In this document: positions 24,069 through 32,465 of the stretch, one piece after another
How positions within the stretch are numbered: position 1 is the first letter of the stretch
Layout of the letters: each line of letters opens with the position of its first letter
Source of the DNA: Candidatus Freyarchaeota archaeon
GTDB lineage: Archaea; Asgardarchaeota; Jordiarchaeia; Jordiarchaeales; Jordiarchaeaceae
DNA length: 36,065 bases
Assembly (NCBI GenBank): GCA_030587365.1
Contig: JAUQZE010000049.1
Coordinates: 1-36,065 of the forward strand
Direction: 5' to 3'
Notes under the pieces: model-generated
What the model saw: the letters and a program-made list of their open reading frames with translations, nothing else
What the model was told of the DNA's origin: nothing
The model's database searches: none
Position numbers and translations under genes: made by a program

Positions 24069-26816
24069 TCACTCTTCCATTTTTCCATGAGTCTTTAGCC
24101 AATTATTTCCAATCGAAAGTCTGATTCGGCCAGGAGTGGCGTAGTCGTATAGAACAAGATACTCCAAGCTCGGATCATCCTTATTCCTAAGGTATAATCT
24201 TGTAGGTTGGGGTAAAAGGCTACTGAAAGCTTTCAGATATGTATATTCTATGTAATCAAGCAACCCTTCAATAAAAACAGTCGGCGTTCTAGATTGGATT
24301 TCTAAAGGCCTCATTGAGTCCATAAAAAATCTTATTCCGGTTTTAAAGAGCCTAGAGGTGTCTTTGCTTAAATTCAACATATCCGAATAAGTGTTCATAA
24401 GAGTGTTTACAGCTTGCATTAATCTTTCACGCCGAGCTATTTCGGCATTATATTCACTAATTTCATCTTCTAGCGATTTTAAATCTGTTAATAGTTGATT
24501 ATAAGCTGGTTCAAGGCCACTTAGTTCCTCATTTAATTGCTTTAATTGATTCTGTAAGATTTGTACATCCTTAGCCATTTTCTCAATTTCGGCATTTAGT
24601 TTTTCCACGGAAGAACGAATATTGCTGGTTTGGATTTTCAACTCCCCTTCGCTTCTACCTCCTCCCACACCAGCGATTTTCAAGTTTCTGAGTCTTTGTA
24701 TCTCTGCTTCTATTTTATCAATTAATAGTTTTTTAGCTTCTACCTCCTCACGGAGCCTTTGTGGTGTTTCCCGCTTTACTTTTATTTCCTCTTCCATCTT
24801 CCTTCTAATATTGACTTTAGCGTCTATATCGCTTTTTACAACCTTAACCTGCTGTTCGGTACTGTAAATCCTGCTTCTTACTTCTTCTATCTTATCGTTC
24901 CACTGCTTAATTTCATACTGTATACTCTGATTCACTTCTCTTAAAAGGTTAAGAGGCGCGTACTCACCGCTTCCCTTTTCTCTCTGATCACTAATGAAAT
25001 TTATAAAGCTCTTTATTAATTTGAAAGGTGTTAATGTTTTTTCTTTTATTTCTTCTTTAAATTTGGCGATCCACGCTTGTGCTAACTCTTTCCACTGGGG
25101 AAACTCTTCAAACTCGGGTTCAATATAACTTGAAAAAGCATCAGAAAATTCATCGCTTGAAAGTTTATCCTGCCTCTTTTTTAAGAATTTGGGAAGTACA
25201 TCGTAGCCCAATATATAATCCGCAAGGCCGGGGACCATTTCAGTTATTCTGTTAATCGTAAGATCTTTAGCCTTTTTCAAAAACGCCTGTTCATCAGGTC
25301 CCACTTTTTTCATGGTAGTATTAAATGCAATTTCTAAAAGTTGTGTAGGCGGGGTTATACTTTCTCTATACCCGAATCTCAGCGCGGAATCAAGGATATC
25401 ACTTTTAACTGAGTTTCTAAGGCCTTCTACTGTCCAGTTTGTTGGTCCGATCAGTGCATATTTACCCTCTATCTCATTTTTAAAAAATACCTTGAACTCG
25501 TCTATGTATTTTCTTATGAGTCCTGTTTGTATTTCATCCTTCTTTAAACTCTCAAAAAATATTTGGAAGATTTGCTCTGCCAACTCCTTTTCACATCGGG
25601 TTGCTAGAAAAGCGGATAGAGCGTGATTAAAAACGCCGAGTGCTCTCCTCGCGTGTGTCATAAAGTATGCCAAATCACCTCTGAACTCCCATGCCCAGAA
25701 CTCTCTATCCTCTCCCCCATATTCTGATTTGAGATATTCCTGAAAAGCGCTACCCAACGAATTCATGAGGGGGTTTGTGTTATCCTCGTCTTTACCTATT
25801 ATCTTTTCAAAGCTTTCTATATGACCAGCCATTCTTGATTTGGTTCCGCTCTGAATAACTGTGTTCCCTTTCTCTTCAAACCTATCAAGAATTTCTTTAC
25901 ACTCCGCGAGGAACTTTTTCTCCGATTCTAGAAGCCATGTGGGTTGCTGTGCGGATACATTTTCCAGCCTTCCACCAAAGCCGTTAAACAGGGCCTCCAC
26001 AACACTTTTTTCCACAACTTCAATGGTGTAGTCGTTAATCAGTGAAAGAATTTCTCTTCCTAGAGCTCCTACATCACCTGTCAAAGTTTTAATAGCGGTC
26101 TTTGTAAATATCATACTTTGAAGATGCTCAAGTAGAACCTCCTCTGGGGCTGAGAGATCTTGAATATTCACATTGTCAACAGTAGCATTAAAACCCGGGG
26201 GCCTTAAAGAGTAATCAATCTCGAAGTTTCCGGTGACCACGGTGTCAATGTCAATTCCAAGATGTCTGATAAAGTCTCTACCATACTTTTCACGATACTT
26301 CTTCTGGGTAACTTCACCGTGAATACGTTTTGCGAAACGATCAACAAATTTTTCCAAAACGCTAGCTCCCTCTGATTTAAGTTTTAAACCAGATACGGAG
26401 CATGCTTCCTCTACGTCACTTAGCTTCTTGTTTAATTCATCAGCCAGTTCGATTGATCGAAAAACGTCCACCAAGCCTTTTTCCTGTTCCAAAAGAACCA
26501 GGAAGTTTGAATTTTCTCCATAAGACCCTACGTTTAATAACAACACTTCAGGTAGTGTGCCACCCTTAACCATCCGTGAAAGTTCAAACTCGACTACTCG
26601 AAGTTCAACCCCACTCTCTTCCCCGATTAAGTGGTTCAGTTTATGTATTAATTCTCCAATATGTGACGCCAACGTTTTAGCTCTGGCGAGTGAAACAGAT
26701 TCCGGTCCAGCGAGAGAACCAAAAGAACCCGTATTATTTGAAGTGTGTCCGAACACAGAAACAACAGCTTTTTTTAGGGCTTCGGCGGTGCTAGGTGCTG
26801 CTTCTCTACGCGTCAT
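24069..26816 (-). CDS. Very large helical protein with coiled-coil hairpin, unknown family
   Basis: I do not recognise this 915-residue protein. Residues 1-600 are helical with scattered hydrophobic patches and no nucleotide-binding motif. Residues about 620-712 form a heptad-rich coiled coil (EIKQWNDKIEEVRSRIYSTE and onward), interrupted by a glycine-rich turn near 714-723 (GVGGGRSEG), and a second coiled coil runs to about 800 (LNEELSGLEPAYNQLLTDLK). The pattern suggests an antiparallel hairpin. The last 115 residues look globular (PTRLYLRNKDDPSLEYLVLYDY). There is no signal peptide or membrane segment. ATG has GAGGG 6 bases upstream. The 803-residue gene follows within 5 bases. Despite the coiled coil it is not an SMC or Rad50 protein, since no Walker A or B motif is present at either end. 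Confidence 0.75.
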   Translation of the reverse strand: MTRREAAPSTAEALKKAVVSVFGHTSNNTGSFGSLAGPESVSLARAKTLASHIGELIHKLNHLIGEESGVELRVVEFELSRMVKGGTLPEVLLLNVGSYGENSNFLVLLEQEKGLVDVFRSIELADELNKKLSDVEEACSVSGLKLKSEGASVLEKFVDRFAKRIHGEVTQKKYREKYGRDFIRHLGIDIDTVVTGNFEIDYSLRPPGFNATVDNVNIQDLSAPEEVLLEHLQSMIFTKTAIKTLTGDVGALGREILSLINDYTIEVVEKSVVEALFNGFGGRLENVSAQQPTWLLESEKKFLAECKEILDRFEEKGNTVIQSGTKSRMAGHIESFEKIIGKDEDNTNPLMNSLGSAFQEYLKSEYGGEDREFWAWEFRGDLAYFMTHARRALGVFNHALSAFLATRCEKELAEQIFQIFFESLKKDEIQTGLIRKYIDEFKVFFKNEIEGKYALIGPTNWTVEGLRNSVKSDILDSALRFGYRESITPPTQLLEIAFNTTMKKVGPDEQAFLKKAKDLTINRITEMVPGLADYILGYDVLPKFLKKRQDKLSSDEFSDAFSSYIEPEFEEFPQWKELAQAWIAKFKEEIKEKTLTPFKLIKSFINFISDQREKGSGEYAPLNLLREVNQSIQYEIKQWNDKIEEVRSRIYSTEQQVKVVKSDIDAKVNIRRKMEEEIKVKRETPQRLREEVEAKKLLIDKIEAEIQRLRNLKIAGVGGGRSEGELKIQTSNIRSSVEKLNAEIEKMAKDVQILQNQLKQLNEELSGLEPAYNQLLTDLKSLEDEISEYNAEIARRERLMQAVNTLMNTYSDMLNLSKDTSRLFKTGIRFFMDSMRPLEIQSRTPTVFIEGLLDYIEYTYLKAFSSLLPQPTRLYLRNKDDPSLEYLVLYDYATPGRIRLSIGNNWLKTHGKMEE

Positions 26817-27000
26817 AGTTAACCCTCACTACATGAAATGACTTTAATTTAAGATATACCTTTCAGAATTATTTAATGTTTCTTACACGAATAAATTCGA
26901 AATTTTCCTTCTTCCAACCGCGTTTCCGAAATAGTACTCCTTGCTCAAAGCGAAAGAATCTTAAATCCATGTAAATAATCATAAGTTATAGGTGTTAATA

Positions 27001-27384
27001 ATGGCCAATTCACTACTGATAGTATTCAGTATAGTATTAGATGCACTCGGCATATTCGCAATCCTATTCGCTTTTGCATACCAAAATATTGCGATGTTGG
27101 GCGTTGCATTTGCTGTTTTTGTTATCAGTGTAATAATTCTAGTTTGGGCTTTTAAAGAAGAAACACCCAAAAAAGAAGCTCCCTCTGCGCCGACCAGGGT
27201 AGAAACCCCCGTTAAAATGAAACCAAAGGTATCAACTATTCCAGCAAAAAGTACCAAACCTAAACCGGTAAAACCCACAAAAACCACGGTGCTGCCGCCT
27301 AACACAGTTTACTGCACATACTGTGGAAAACAGATACCTAAGGACATCCTTTTCTGTCCAAACTGTGGATCGTCGATGGAGTAG
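27001..27384 (+). CDS. Two-helix membrane protein with C-terminal zinc ribbon
   Basis: The 127-residue protein has two membrane helices (about 3-25 and 29-50), a Pro/Lys/Thr-rich linker (about 55-98, KSTKPKPVKPTKTT) and a zinc ribbon with cysteines at 105, 108, 119 and 122 (YCTYCGKQIPKDILFCPNCG). This zinc-ribbon/membrane form is common in archaea; the function is usually unknown, with a scaffold or sensor role at the membrane suggested. GTG 26992 is in frame, but ATG 27001 follows GGTG by 6 bases. It is divergent from the 915-residue gene, with about 180 bases shared. Confidence 0.75.
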   Translation: MANSLLIVFSIVLDALGIFAILFAFAYQNIAMLGVAFAVFVISVIILVWAFKEETPKKEAPSAPTRVETPVKMKPKVSTIPAKSTKPKPVKPTKTTVLPPNTVYCTYCGKQIPKDILFCPNCGSSME

Positions 27385-27515
27385 ACTAAAACCTAAGATC
27401 AGTCACTGCGATTAAAACATTGAATGCGGTAGATTTTCTGTAGCACCTTCTTGTTTTTCGAAAAGCTTATATTCTTACCTATTTTTCACGTTTTCCAAAA
27501 AAGTAGTGCGGATAA

Positions 27516-28325
27516 TTGCTTCTGGAACTTTTGTTATTATTTAGTATGAGTTTTATCATAGGCCTCTCCGGAGCCCTCACTCCGGGACCTTTATTAGTTG
27601 TTACTATAAATAAATCCCTCGAGGGAGGTTTTAGAAAAGGAGGACTCACGGTTTTTGGCCACTTAATTTTGGAAGCGCCCTTAATTCTTTTATTATGCTT
27701 AGGATTAGACACATTTTTGAACCAAGATTGGCTTAAAATAGCCATAGCTATTATCGGAGGCATCGGCTTAATTATACTTGGGGGGCATACCATATTCTCC
27801 GCATGGAGGAAAAAGGTCAAGTACCCCCTAAATACAATTAGAGAAAAGGAGACGAAGGATACCGCGGAACTGGTAAATCCAACTAATAATTTTGATGAAA
27901 AAAATTGGAGGCAAAGGATACTAAATAATTCTGTGGTCTTGGGTTTAACAGCCACGGCCTCAAACCCGTTCTACTGGATCTGGTGGATCACGGTTGGTGC
28001 AGCTATTTTCCAGTACGCCCCGACACTCGCAGGGATCACCATGAGCAACCCCTTATACTGGATGCTTGGAAGTTACGCTGGCGTGTTTTTCCTAAGTGGA
28101 TTCGATTTGGGATATTTGATTATAGGTTCTGTGGCGCTAAGTTGGATTTTCTTAGCAATTGGCCATTTCTCAAGCGACCTAAGTTGGTATACAATGGTTT
28201 CTTTTATGGTTGCTAAAGGTAGGGTTTTACTGAACCAACGGAAATACGAAATAATAATCGCAATCTGTGGTGCGGCTCTTGTTATTCTTGGGGTATGGTT
28301 TATCTTGAGCCCTGTTTTGGGGTAA
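27516..28325 (+). CDS. LysE/RhtB-like exporter
   Basis: The 269-residue membrane protein has six predicted helices. The N-terminal FIIGLSGALTPGPLLVVTIN is the LysE-superfamily GxxxxxTPGP motif in the first helix, followed by GFRKGGLTVFGHLILEAPLI and GGIGLIILGGHTIFSAWRKK. A charged loop of about 45 residues (about 105-150) separates the halves, and NSVVLGLTATASNPFYWIWW is the second-half signature (SNP). The family exports amino acids or other small solutes; the substrate here is unknown. The start is TTG, chosen because the first helix then has the normal length; ATG 27546 would shorten it. A TATA-like CTTATATT lies near 27464-27473. Confidence 0.83.
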   Translation: MLLELLLLFSMSFIIGLSGALTPGPLLVVTINKSLEGGFRKGGLTVFGHLILEAPLILLLCLGLDTFLNQDWLKIAIAIIGGIGLIILGGHTIFSAWRKKVKYPLNTIREKETKDTAELVNPTNNFDEKNWRQRILNNSVVLGLTATASNPFYWIWWITVGAAIFQYAPTLAGITMSNPLYWMLGSYAGVFFLSGFDLGYLIIGSVALSWIFLAIGHFSSDLSWYTMVSFMVAKGRVLLNQRKYEIIIAICGAALVILGVWFILSPVLG

Positions 28326-28456
28326 TGGCGATTGGAAGAAATACTCTGTCGAGAATAAATAGATTCATATAAAATAATATTTTAGGGAAGTTTTTCAGGT
28401 AGCTAAATATATTTTCAGAATGATTGTTTCCTTAAAGGACTTTGTGTGGGTCTCGT

Positions 28457-29038
28457 ATGAACTGGGAAGAAGCTGTTACGAACACTGTTAAAAAGAGATT
28501 ATCGGGGGAAGACGGCCATGATTACGAGCACACTCTTAGAGTTTACAATCTTTGTGTGAAGCTGGCAGAGCTTGAAGGAGCAGATGTTGAGGTTCTCAAA
28601 GCCGCCTCTCTCCTACACGATATAGCCCGCCCCCTTGAAGAGACTTCGGGTGTTTCCCACTCAGTAAAGGGTGCGGAAATCGCCAGAAATATTTTGAAGC
28701 AGACAGATTTTCCAGAAACAAAAATCGAAAAGGTGTGCAAAGTAATCATAACACACAGATTTAGCGAGGGAGGAGAAGCTCAGGAAATTGAGGAAAAGAT
28801 ACTGCAAGATTCGGATCGACTTGATGCAATGGGTGCTATTGGAATTGCCAGAGCCTTCATGTTTGGAGGCAAAAATGGGCGAAGTTTAAAGGAATCGGTC
28901 GAGCATTTTCATGATAAGCTACTTCGGTTGAAGGATGAAATGTATACCACGAGCGCGTATAATATCTCTGTTCAGCGTCATGAGTTTATGGAGAAATTTT
29001 TGGATAGGCTTAAAAAAGAAATAGAAGGAGAAGCATAG
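28457..29038 (+). CDS. HD-domain metal-dependent phosphohydrolase
   Basis: The 193-residue protein has the HD motifs GHDYEHTLRVY, AASLLHDIARP and LQDSDRLDAMGAIGIARAF, with H, HD and D as metal ligands. The GAIGIARAF ending is typical of the YedJ/YpgQ-type HD phosphohydrolases that act on nucleotides or pyrophosphate. TTG 28442 is in frame, but ATG 28457 is preferred, since homology starts at MNWEEAV. It is followed by the Nudix gene in the same direction (131-base gap), so both may belong to nucleotide clean-up. Confidence 0.87.
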   Translation: MNWEEAVTNTVKKRLSGEDGHDYEHTLRVYNLCVKLAELEGADVEVLKAASLLHDIARPLEETSGVSHSVKGAEIARNILKQTDFPETKIEKVCKVIITHRFSEGGEAQEIEEKILQDSDRLDAMGAIGIARAFMFGGKNGRSLKESVEHFHDKLLRLKDEMYTTSAYNISVQRHEFMEKFLDRLKKEIEGEA

Positions 29039-29169
29039 AATCCCGTTATTGTTTTGAATTTAGTTTAGCGAAAATCGGATTTTTAAATCGGTTATGTTAT
29101 TGAAAAGAAATAAAAGTAGGATTGGAAAATTCAACAATGTATTCCTTTATTTCCACCGAGGCGGTTTGA

Positions 29170-29598
29170 ATGTCTAGGAAGTATCCTAATAGGCCTTTAT
29201 TGGGGGTTGGTAGTGTTATTGTTTCTGATGGAAGGGTGGTGCTTGTTAGGCGGGGGAGCAAACCGGATTATGGATTGTGGTCTATTCCTGGAGGGTTGGT
29301 TAATAATGGGGAGAGGCTGAGAGAAGCTTGTGCCAGAGAGTCGCTTGAAGAAACGGGTATTGTGGTGGAAGTAAAAGAACTTCTGGAGGTTCTGAATAGA
29401 ATAGTTTATGACGATGAAGGGCGCGTCCAGTACCAATTTGTTATTGTGGATTTTCGCGCTGAACCAATAGAAGGCGAGCTTAAGGCGAGTACGGATGCTT
29501 TAGAAGCAAAGTACGTAAGGTTCGAAGACTTGAAGCATTATGAGATTACGGAAGCTGTAAAAGATTTATTACGAAAAGCGGGTATAATGAAAGATTAG
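29170..29598 (+). CDS. Nudix hydrolase
   Basis: The 142-residue protein has a complete Nudix box, GGLVNNGERLREACARESLE continuing ETGI, with all the metal-binding glutamates. The preceding VGSVIVSDGRVVLVRRG and the following YQFVIVDFRAEP are the usual ADP-ribose/NTP pyrophosphatase framework. The substrate could be an ADP-sugar, NTP or dinucleotide. ATG is preceded by GAGGCGGTTTGA. Its stop lies 2 bases from the stop of the PDCD5-family gene on the other strand, so transcription of the two units must end within the opposite gene or overlap. Confidence 0.92.
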   Translation: MSRKYPNRPLLGVGSVIVSDGRVVLVRRGSKPDYGLWSIPGGLVNNGERLREACARESLEETGIVVEVKELLEVLNRIVYDDEGRVQYQFVIVDFRAEPIEGELKASTDALEAKYVRFEDLKHYEITEAVKDLLRKAGIMKD

Positions 29599-29600
29599 GA

Positions 29601-29996
29601 TTAGTCCTTATTTAGGCCTTTTAGTTTCTCCTCTATGTCGATGGGTTGTTCTTCTCCCCTTGCCTTAAACATTATGCGGGGTTCTACGCCCTCCAGTTTT
29701 CGCTCGACTCTCATTATATCAATTTTGTCGAGTTTTCTCTGTATCTTTTTCTGCGCTACCAGAACGATTATGGCATCCTCTATTTGTTCCGCAATTTTGG
29801 GTTTAGTGTTTCTCAAGTTTTCAAGATAGTTTAGGGCGTCGGGAAGCAGTACATATCTTAAGACCATCTCTTTCCTTTCTGCTTGTTCACTCTGAGCACT
29901 TTCTTGTTTCTCTTTTTGTTGTTTTTGCGCCAGATTCTTTTGCATTAATTCCATCATCTTTCTTCGCTTAATGGCTTCAAGTTCTTCGTCAGACAT
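29601..29996 (-). CDS. PDCD5/TFAR19-family DNA-binding protein
   Basis: The 131-residue protein matches the archaeal-eukaryal PDCD5 family: an acidic-basic N-terminal helix DEELEAIKRRKMMELM, a Gln/Lys-rich helix, then ERKEMVLRYVLLPDALNYLENLR, the core three-helix bundle, and KPKIAEQIEDAIIVLVAQKKI. The family binds duplex DNA and, in eukaryotes, regulates apoptosis and chaperones; the archaeal role is not established. Most archaeal members are about 110-120 residues. Here the C-terminal part diverges and adds a tail (GVEPRIMFKARGEEQPIDI), so the last helix may be replaced. ATG starts the gene, which is divergent from the PhoU-like gene, with about 200 bases between. Confidence 0.83.
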   Translation of the reverse strand: MSDEELEAIKRRKMMELMQKNLAQKQQKEKQESAQSEQAERKEMVLRYVLLPDALNYLENLRNTKPKIAEQIEDAIIVLVAQKKIQRKLDKIDIMRVERKLEGVEPRIMFKARGEEQPIDIEEKLKGLNKD

Positions 29997-30194
29997 TTTC
30001 TTATCCCCATACGAAGCAAATATAGTAATAGGTATTATGTTTTTTGGTATATTTTTGCCACATTAATCAAACTTTTTAAGCTGTGCAACATATGATAACA
30101 TAAAAAACATATGCGAACTTAATTTCAAAAACTATTTACTTTTATAATATAGAAGGCTTAAGAGAACCAAAAAATACGGCTGGCGGGTTCCACT

Positions 30195-30980
30195 TTGAGT
30201 AGAGAAGAGTATACCATTAAAATTAAAAAAATCAGTAACATAGAGGAGGTACTCTATCTAATAGAGTCACTCTACGCCAGTGGAGCCAGAATGATTAACC
30301 TTGAGATGGAAACACCGGCAACAGCCGAACAGTTTCGAAAGATTCAGGAATTAATTGTGTCACTCCCGGGATACGAGGTAACAGTTAAAACACCTATGAA
30401 CATCTCACTCCAAGACATCATGGAGATGAGCCACAAGTCTATTCTTGAGACAATTAGCAACTCGGTATTCCATCTCATGGATGATGTAGTAGAGTCAGTA
30501 GAATCCTTTGACCCAGCAAAAGCGGAGGCCGTGGAACTCGCCCACGATAACGTTCACAGGTATTGTCAGAGATACCGCAGACAAGCTCATAGTGGGCCGT
30601 CCCAAAACGTAAAAGAACTCCTCAACATCTCAGTGTATATATCAAATCTGGAAAACATAGCAAATTATCTTTCATACATAGCCCACTCTCTGAGCCAGCA
30701 AACACTTCCCTCAGACCAAACCAAGCAGTTACTAAAAGTACTAATCCCCATCAAAGAAGCTATGAGCAAGACTATCGAAACCTTTCTAACAAAAAATGTT
30801 GACAAGGCGCAGTCCATTCTGAGAGGGGAAGGCTTGATACGAAAGGAAATTGAGAATCTTCTAAACAGAATACTCAGCTATCCCGACAGGACAGTGCGTC
30901 TCGTAATAGAAAGCATAATGATACATTCAGGCGAAATACTGCGCAATCTTCATCAAATATTAATAAACACTATTAAGTGA
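30195..30980 (+). CDS. PhoU-like helical protein
   Basis: The 261-residue protein has a short alpha/beta N-terminal part (about 1-75, EYTIKIKKISNIEEVLYLIE) and a long helical remainder. The latter has two repeats of three long helices (ISNSVFHLMDDVVESVESFD, LENIANYLSYIAHSLS, IENLLNRILSYPDRTVRLVI) whose spacing recalls the PhoU fold with its E/D-x3-D metal positions. Archaeal PhoU-like proteins often carry an N-terminal extra domain. A role in phosphate signalling is possible, but no phosphate transporter is near. The start is TTG; a TATA-like TTTTATAATA at about 30134-30143 lies upstream. Confidence 0.5.
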   Translation: MSREEYTIKIKKISNIEEVLYLIESLYASGARMINLEMETPATAEQFRKIQELIVSLPGYEVTVKTPMNISLQDIMEMSHKSILETISNSVFHLMDDVVESVESFDPAKAEAVELAHDNVHRYCQRYRRQAHSGPSQNVKELLNISVYISNLENIANYLSYIAHSLSQQTLPSDQTKQLLKVLIPIKEAMSKTIETFLTKNVDKAQSILRGEGLIRKEIENLLNRILSYPDRTVRLVIESIMIHSGEILRNLHQILINTIK

Positions 30981-31144
30981 TATTAGATAAATATTCGGTG
31001 AAATTAAATTATATCAAATAATATTATCAAAAGAGAAACATATTAAACTCATTTTTGTAATTAAATGTTCAATAAAGTAACAATGCACTCAAAACTTTTA
31101 AGTGGTTTTAAGAACTAATATTAAACAAGCGAGAGGTGTAAAAT

Positions 31145-31771
31145 TTGAGCGAAAATAAAAAACAAACAGCCCAAAACCCAAAGTCAGAAAGCAGCTCATC
31201 CCCCTCCAACCCAAAGGCTAAAACAGCCCCCGCTACTGCAGCCCTACCCGCCGGTGGAACTAGAGAAGAAGAAATATCCATGCTCCGTATGATGGTTAAT
31301 ATAATGGAGGACAACGTTAATACAATGCTCAGGATAGAAAAGACCCTCAATGATAGATTAGGCACAATAGAGAGAAGGTTGGCAGAAACAGAAAAAAGAC
31401 TCTCTGATCGCATTGGAAGCATTGGAGTTTCCGGCTCAGAGAAACTGGAAGAAACCCTAAGCAAAGCAGTAAACGATATGCAAAAAGGAATGGAAATAAT
31501 GGTTCTTCAGAACATGGTCGAAAAGGTGGAGGGACTCGCAGCCCAGATAAGAGGTGAACCACTGACTGAGAAAAAGCCAGTAGAAGAGAAAGGGAAAGAG
31601 GAAAAGCCTGCCCCAAGGGTTCAAAGAAAGGAAAAGGAAAGAGAAAGAGAAGATAAAGGATTTAGGGACCGGTCAAGAGATAAAGTGGATTATAGGGAGG
31701 AGGAAAGAGAGCCGAAGAAAGAAGAAGAGCGATTGGTCAGACCTTCAGACCTGTTTGGTAGAGGTTACTGA
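31145..31771 (+). CDS. Coiled-coil protein with disordered ends, unknown family
   Basis: I do not recognise this 208-residue protein. It has an N-terminal low-complexity part (1-40, rich in S, P, A, K), a central coiled coil (about 45-135, SMLRMMVNIMEDNVNTMLRI and NDRLGTIERRLAETEKRLSD), and a highly charged C-terminal tail rich in E, K and R (about 140-200, KEKEREREDKGFRDRSRDK) ending RPSDLFGRGY. It has no membrane segment. The start is TTG, preceded by AGGTGTAAAA, a leader shared almost exactly with the gene at 32466-32921 on the other strand. It may be a scaffold or nucleic-acid binder. It converges on the two coiled-coil genes to its right. Confidence 0.65.
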   Translation: MSENKKQTAQNPKSESSSSPSNPKAKTAPATAALPAGGTREEEISMLRMMVNIMEDNVNTMLRIEKTLNDRLGTIERRLAETEKRLSDRIGSIGVSGSEKLEETLSKAVNDMQKGMEIMVLQNMVEKVEGLAAQIRGEPLTEKKPVEEKGKEEKPAPRVQRKEKEREREDKGFRDRSRDKVDYREEEREPKKEEERLVRPSDLFGRGY

Positions 31772-31921
31772 TAAGCCTAAGGCGTAGCAAAAATTTTTAA
31801 TTATCTTTATTTTCAGCTTCAGCCTTTAAGAATCCAAAGAGGATTTTGTATTCCTATAATTTTTTTCCCCCTCATCGAGGTTGGCAACGAAACAAAGAAG
31901 GAGTTAAGGGAAGTTAGGAAC

Positions 31922-31951
31922 TCAAAAAAACAGATTTTTTGGTTTTTTTGA
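31922..31951. terminator. Inverted repeat between convergent coiled-coil genes
   Basis: TCAAAAAAAC (31922-31931) is the exact reverse complement of GTTTTTTTGA (31942-31951), with a 10-base T-rich loop between. T tracts lie in both strand readings. The position, between the ends of genes at 31771 and 31993, suits a bidirectional terminator; the stem is mostly A-T, so the T tract probably matters more than the fold. Confidence 0.5.
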
Positions 31952-31992
31952 ATTTTTTATTGGTGTTAAATTTGGGAAAATTCTTTTTGAGG

Positions 31993-32463
31993 TTACCATT
32001 TGGTTTCGGGTTTTTCTCTCTCGTATTGTTGTTGCTGCGGGGATTTTACTTGAGCGTCTATTTCTCCTTGTAGGTATTGTACTGCGTCTAAGAATCTGTT
32101 TAGGATGATTAGCATTTGAACGCTCCAGACGGCATCCTGTACTGTTCCAAGACTTGTTCTGTGGGCCTTAATGGTTTCTTCACGCGTTTGCTCGATATTT
32201 ATCTGCTGAATTTTGCGTAGCTCGTTGAGAACGTTAGTGGTTGATTCGTTCATGCGTTGTATGGTTTTTGTTCTTTCTGAACGAACGGTGTTTGTTAGTT
32301 CCACTAATGCTTGGATCATGTTTGTTATGTTTTGAGAGAAGAATTCCGTAAATTTCTGAATTTTGTTAGTGTAGTTTTCGATTAGAGTGGTTACATTTTC
32401 TATCTTTGAGTATATATCATTTAGCGCCTGGGTGACTAGGGGTATGATTGCTTCTGATGACAT
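31993..32463 (-). CDS. Coiled-coil protein, second gene of a two-gene operon
   Basis: I do not recognise this 156-residue protein. It is almost entirely helical, with heptads of I, L, V and N across about residues 5-125 (LNDIYSKIENVTTLIENYTN, NMIQALVELTNTVRSE), and a short Q/E/K-rich tail (QQQQYEREKPETKW). There is no signal or membrane segment. The start ATG has GGAGGTT 8 bases upstream, lying inside the end of the preceding gene, whose stop is 2 bases away, so the two genes are translationally coupled. A heteromeric coiled coil with that gene product is plausible. Confidence 0.7.
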   Translation of the reverse strand: MSSEAIIPLVTQALNDIYSKIENVTTLIENYTNKIQKFTEFFSQNITNMIQALVELTNTVRSERTKTIQRMNESTTNVLNELRKIQQINIEQTREETIKAHRTSLGTVQDAVWSVQMLIILNRFLDAVQYLQGEIDAQVKSPQQQQYEREKPETKW

Positions 32464-32465
32464 CT

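Noticed and set aside
24069..26816. SMC/Rad50-like ATPase
   Set aside because: The coiled-coil hairpin suggests it, but there is no Walker A, signature or Walker B motif at either end.
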